Assembly (NCBI RefSeq): GCF_017654505.1 | Contig: NC_054535.1 | Coordinates: 83,515,603-83,579,602 of the forward strand | Direction: 5' to 3' | Origin: Polyodon spathula | Taxonomy: Eukaryota > Chordata > Actinopteri > Acipenseriformes > Polyodontidae | DNA length: 64,000 bases | Translations under genes and position numbers: made by a program | Shown here: one piece after another, positions 62,296 to 64,000 of the stretch | Layout: each line of letters begins with the position of its first letter | Position numbering within the stretch: position 1 is the stretch's first letter | Notes under the pieces: model-generated | What the model saw: the letters and a program-made list of their open reading frames with translations, nothing else | The model's database searches: none | What the model was told of the DNA's origin: nothing

Positions 62296-64000
62296 CAATA
62301 CAAAATATCAGATTACAGTTAAGAGAAGTTATAAAATATAATAAAATGAGTAGCAAATAAGATCAAATTCAAATGGAAGAGCTATTAAGACTAAGAGCAG
62401 TTAAACTTAAGAATATTTGGTTATAAGAGTCAATTCCATTAAGAGCAAGTACAATACATGGATAAGAATGATCTCAAATAAGAGCAATTCCAAAAAAACA
62501 TAAAACAAAACATGAATACGGTTACCTTTAAGAGTAAAATCAAGTACTAGATACAGAAAATATAATTATGAATAAGAGTAGTAGTAGAATACAGCAAAGT
62601 CTGAAGCAGTTAAGTGCAAGTACAAGATAAACTCATGTATAGACATACTTAGACATATTTTTTCCGTCTTTTCCTAGTTTTGTACCATTAAATCTGCTTC
62701 AGTCCTTTATGAAAAAGAGAGGCACGTTTTGAACTGCCTTCAAAATATGTTAAAAATAATATTTTCTTTTTGCAGCCTGTTATTATAAGCACTTATTTGA
62801 CCATCTATTCTCTTTGCTTTTGAAAATTGTGGATTTATTAGTTTCTTTGTGTTGATTGTTTTGTGCTAATTATGAGTTCATTCATGTCAGTGTCACCTCC
62901 TTGGCCAGAGCTTGATACTGTCATTTTTGTCACTTTACTGTTGACATTGTGTTACTGATGTGCTTGTCTGTATTTGCCAGTGCACTTGTTGCTGGTATAA
63001 CAAGCCATCCCTCTGCTCATGTACCCCTCAGCAGTCTAGGGGCTTAGCAATATTTCTACAGAAGCCTGCCTTGCAGTACCTATTTTAAACTTGCATCTTA
63101 GCTTATTTTTATTTGGCCAGGGGATAAGCCATGATATCCAGCCAAAGCTAGCTAAGTTAACCAGTAAGATATCTGAATGTTGCATAATTACTGAATTAAC
63201 ACAAAAGCAACTTTTCATGACAATTGGCCATTAAATTGACCTTTTTGGGGAGAATGTATTCTGATAAAGCAATGGATTTAATTGTGAATTCAAGTACTTT
63301 TATTAGATTCCATGAAAAGATATGGAGGACTACAAAATACTCTGGGTTATACAAGCCCTGTATGATTCATTTGAAAGGTTTATGGATGAATTCATGCATT
63401 GTAATGAGATCTTGACATAGTGCTTCAGTGTTCATGGCGTGGAATTATTTTCTGTGCTCGCAAGAGAACATAATCCAAGGACTTTTCAAGTATTAATCTG
63501 CTCAAAATATGTCATGCGAGAAAACAATAATTATAAAAGCTCAGTGTTGCGTGGTTGAGCATGAGCCATTTGTTTTTGCGCACAATAAGAAATGAAACCA
63601 AAAGCCTGTTTTTGGAACTGATTTTCTGTACAGTGCTGTGTTATGCCTCACATGTGGCGATACAGCGTGAGGGAAGAATGGTTAATATGATAGCACTGGA
63701 TTGATTTCTTCCCTGCTGTGACTGAAAGGCAGTGGGTTTCTGCGGGACCCCCGATGATAATACATGTGCATGAAAAAAATGGTTATGAGATGGGTAAAAT
63801 ATACTCCAACAATTCACTATTAGCATCAATATATTTAGCTTTGTTTTATTTGTAATCTAGCTCTTATGTTAACAGAATATGATAAGTTAAACCTGGTGTA
63901 AGCTTCAGTATTTTGCTGAAGACAGCCTAGTACACAAATAATTTTCCATTTGGCATAGCAGGGCCTCAAGTTAAAGTGAAGTGTTTAATCATCAGTGACA

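Larger units (their letters stand above)
59645..64000 (+). other. marchf3: marchf3 intron 3, continues beyond the window
   Basis: No transmembrane exon of the family ('WLRNPG...' onward) is found in any frame to 64000, so the intron exceeds 4.35 kb. It contains a CA/TA microsatellite and an L2-type tail; the remainder is anonymous. Confidence 0.8.

Overview
This window is eukaryotic, vertebrate nuclear DNA and almost certainly comes from a fish. It is AT-rich, rich in simple repeats and full of decayed transposons of fish type: Tc1/mariner, hAT-like and Harbinger-like elements, a Gmr1-type Ty3/Gypsy remnant and a Rex1/CR1-like LINE. The LINE 3' end at 21883-22200 resembles a repeat I associate with sturgeons and paddlefish. 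The order is therefore an inference; 'ray-finned fish, probably Acipenseriformes' is as far as I would go. There are no bacterial features, operons or CRISPR arrays.

Two genes can be read with confidence, both on the + strand. The first is a complete three-exon gene for a small mitochondrial-type glutaredoxin-like protein, the C5orf63/YDR286C family (27009-28782, 115 residues), with a poly(A) signal at 28925. The second is the 5' half of marchf3, a membrane-anchored RING-CH E3 ubiquitin ligase. It has a probable non-coding first exon ending at 30464, a first coding exon at 55422-55606 and a RING-CH exon at 59440-59644. The transmembrane and C-terminal exons are not in the window and must lie beyond 64000. 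As I recall, the two genes are also neighbours on human 5q23, so this looks like an old conserved linkage. They need not share a function: one is a thiol-redox fold protein, the other an endosomal ubiquitin ligase.

Layout: 1-27000 is gene-poor and dominated by transposons. It holds a MITE pair flanking a Gypsy remnant (68-5289), a Tc1 element carrying a GC-rich insert (6925-8463), a Tc1 N-terminal relic (10099-10600), a CpG-enriched patch that could be a promoter of an unseen leftward gene (17712-18190), LINE pieces (20160-20690 and 21883-23300), a 160-bp TA run and several fold-back elements just left of the glutaredoxin-like gene. From 27000 to 30464 lie the glutaredoxin-like gene, a SINE and the marchf3 promoter. 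From 30465 to 64000 is marchf3 intron, exon 2, intron, exon 3 and intron, with scattered repeats.

I found no convincing new multi-gene system. The most useful leads are local: two back-to-back upstream ORFs in the marchf3 leader, a strong G-quadruplex-forming tract touching the marchf3 exon 2 splice donor, a perfect 22-bp hairpin inside the Gypsy remnant that looks like a template-switch mutation, a Tc1 fold-back pair, and a perfect nuclear-receptor-like palindrome in intron 1.
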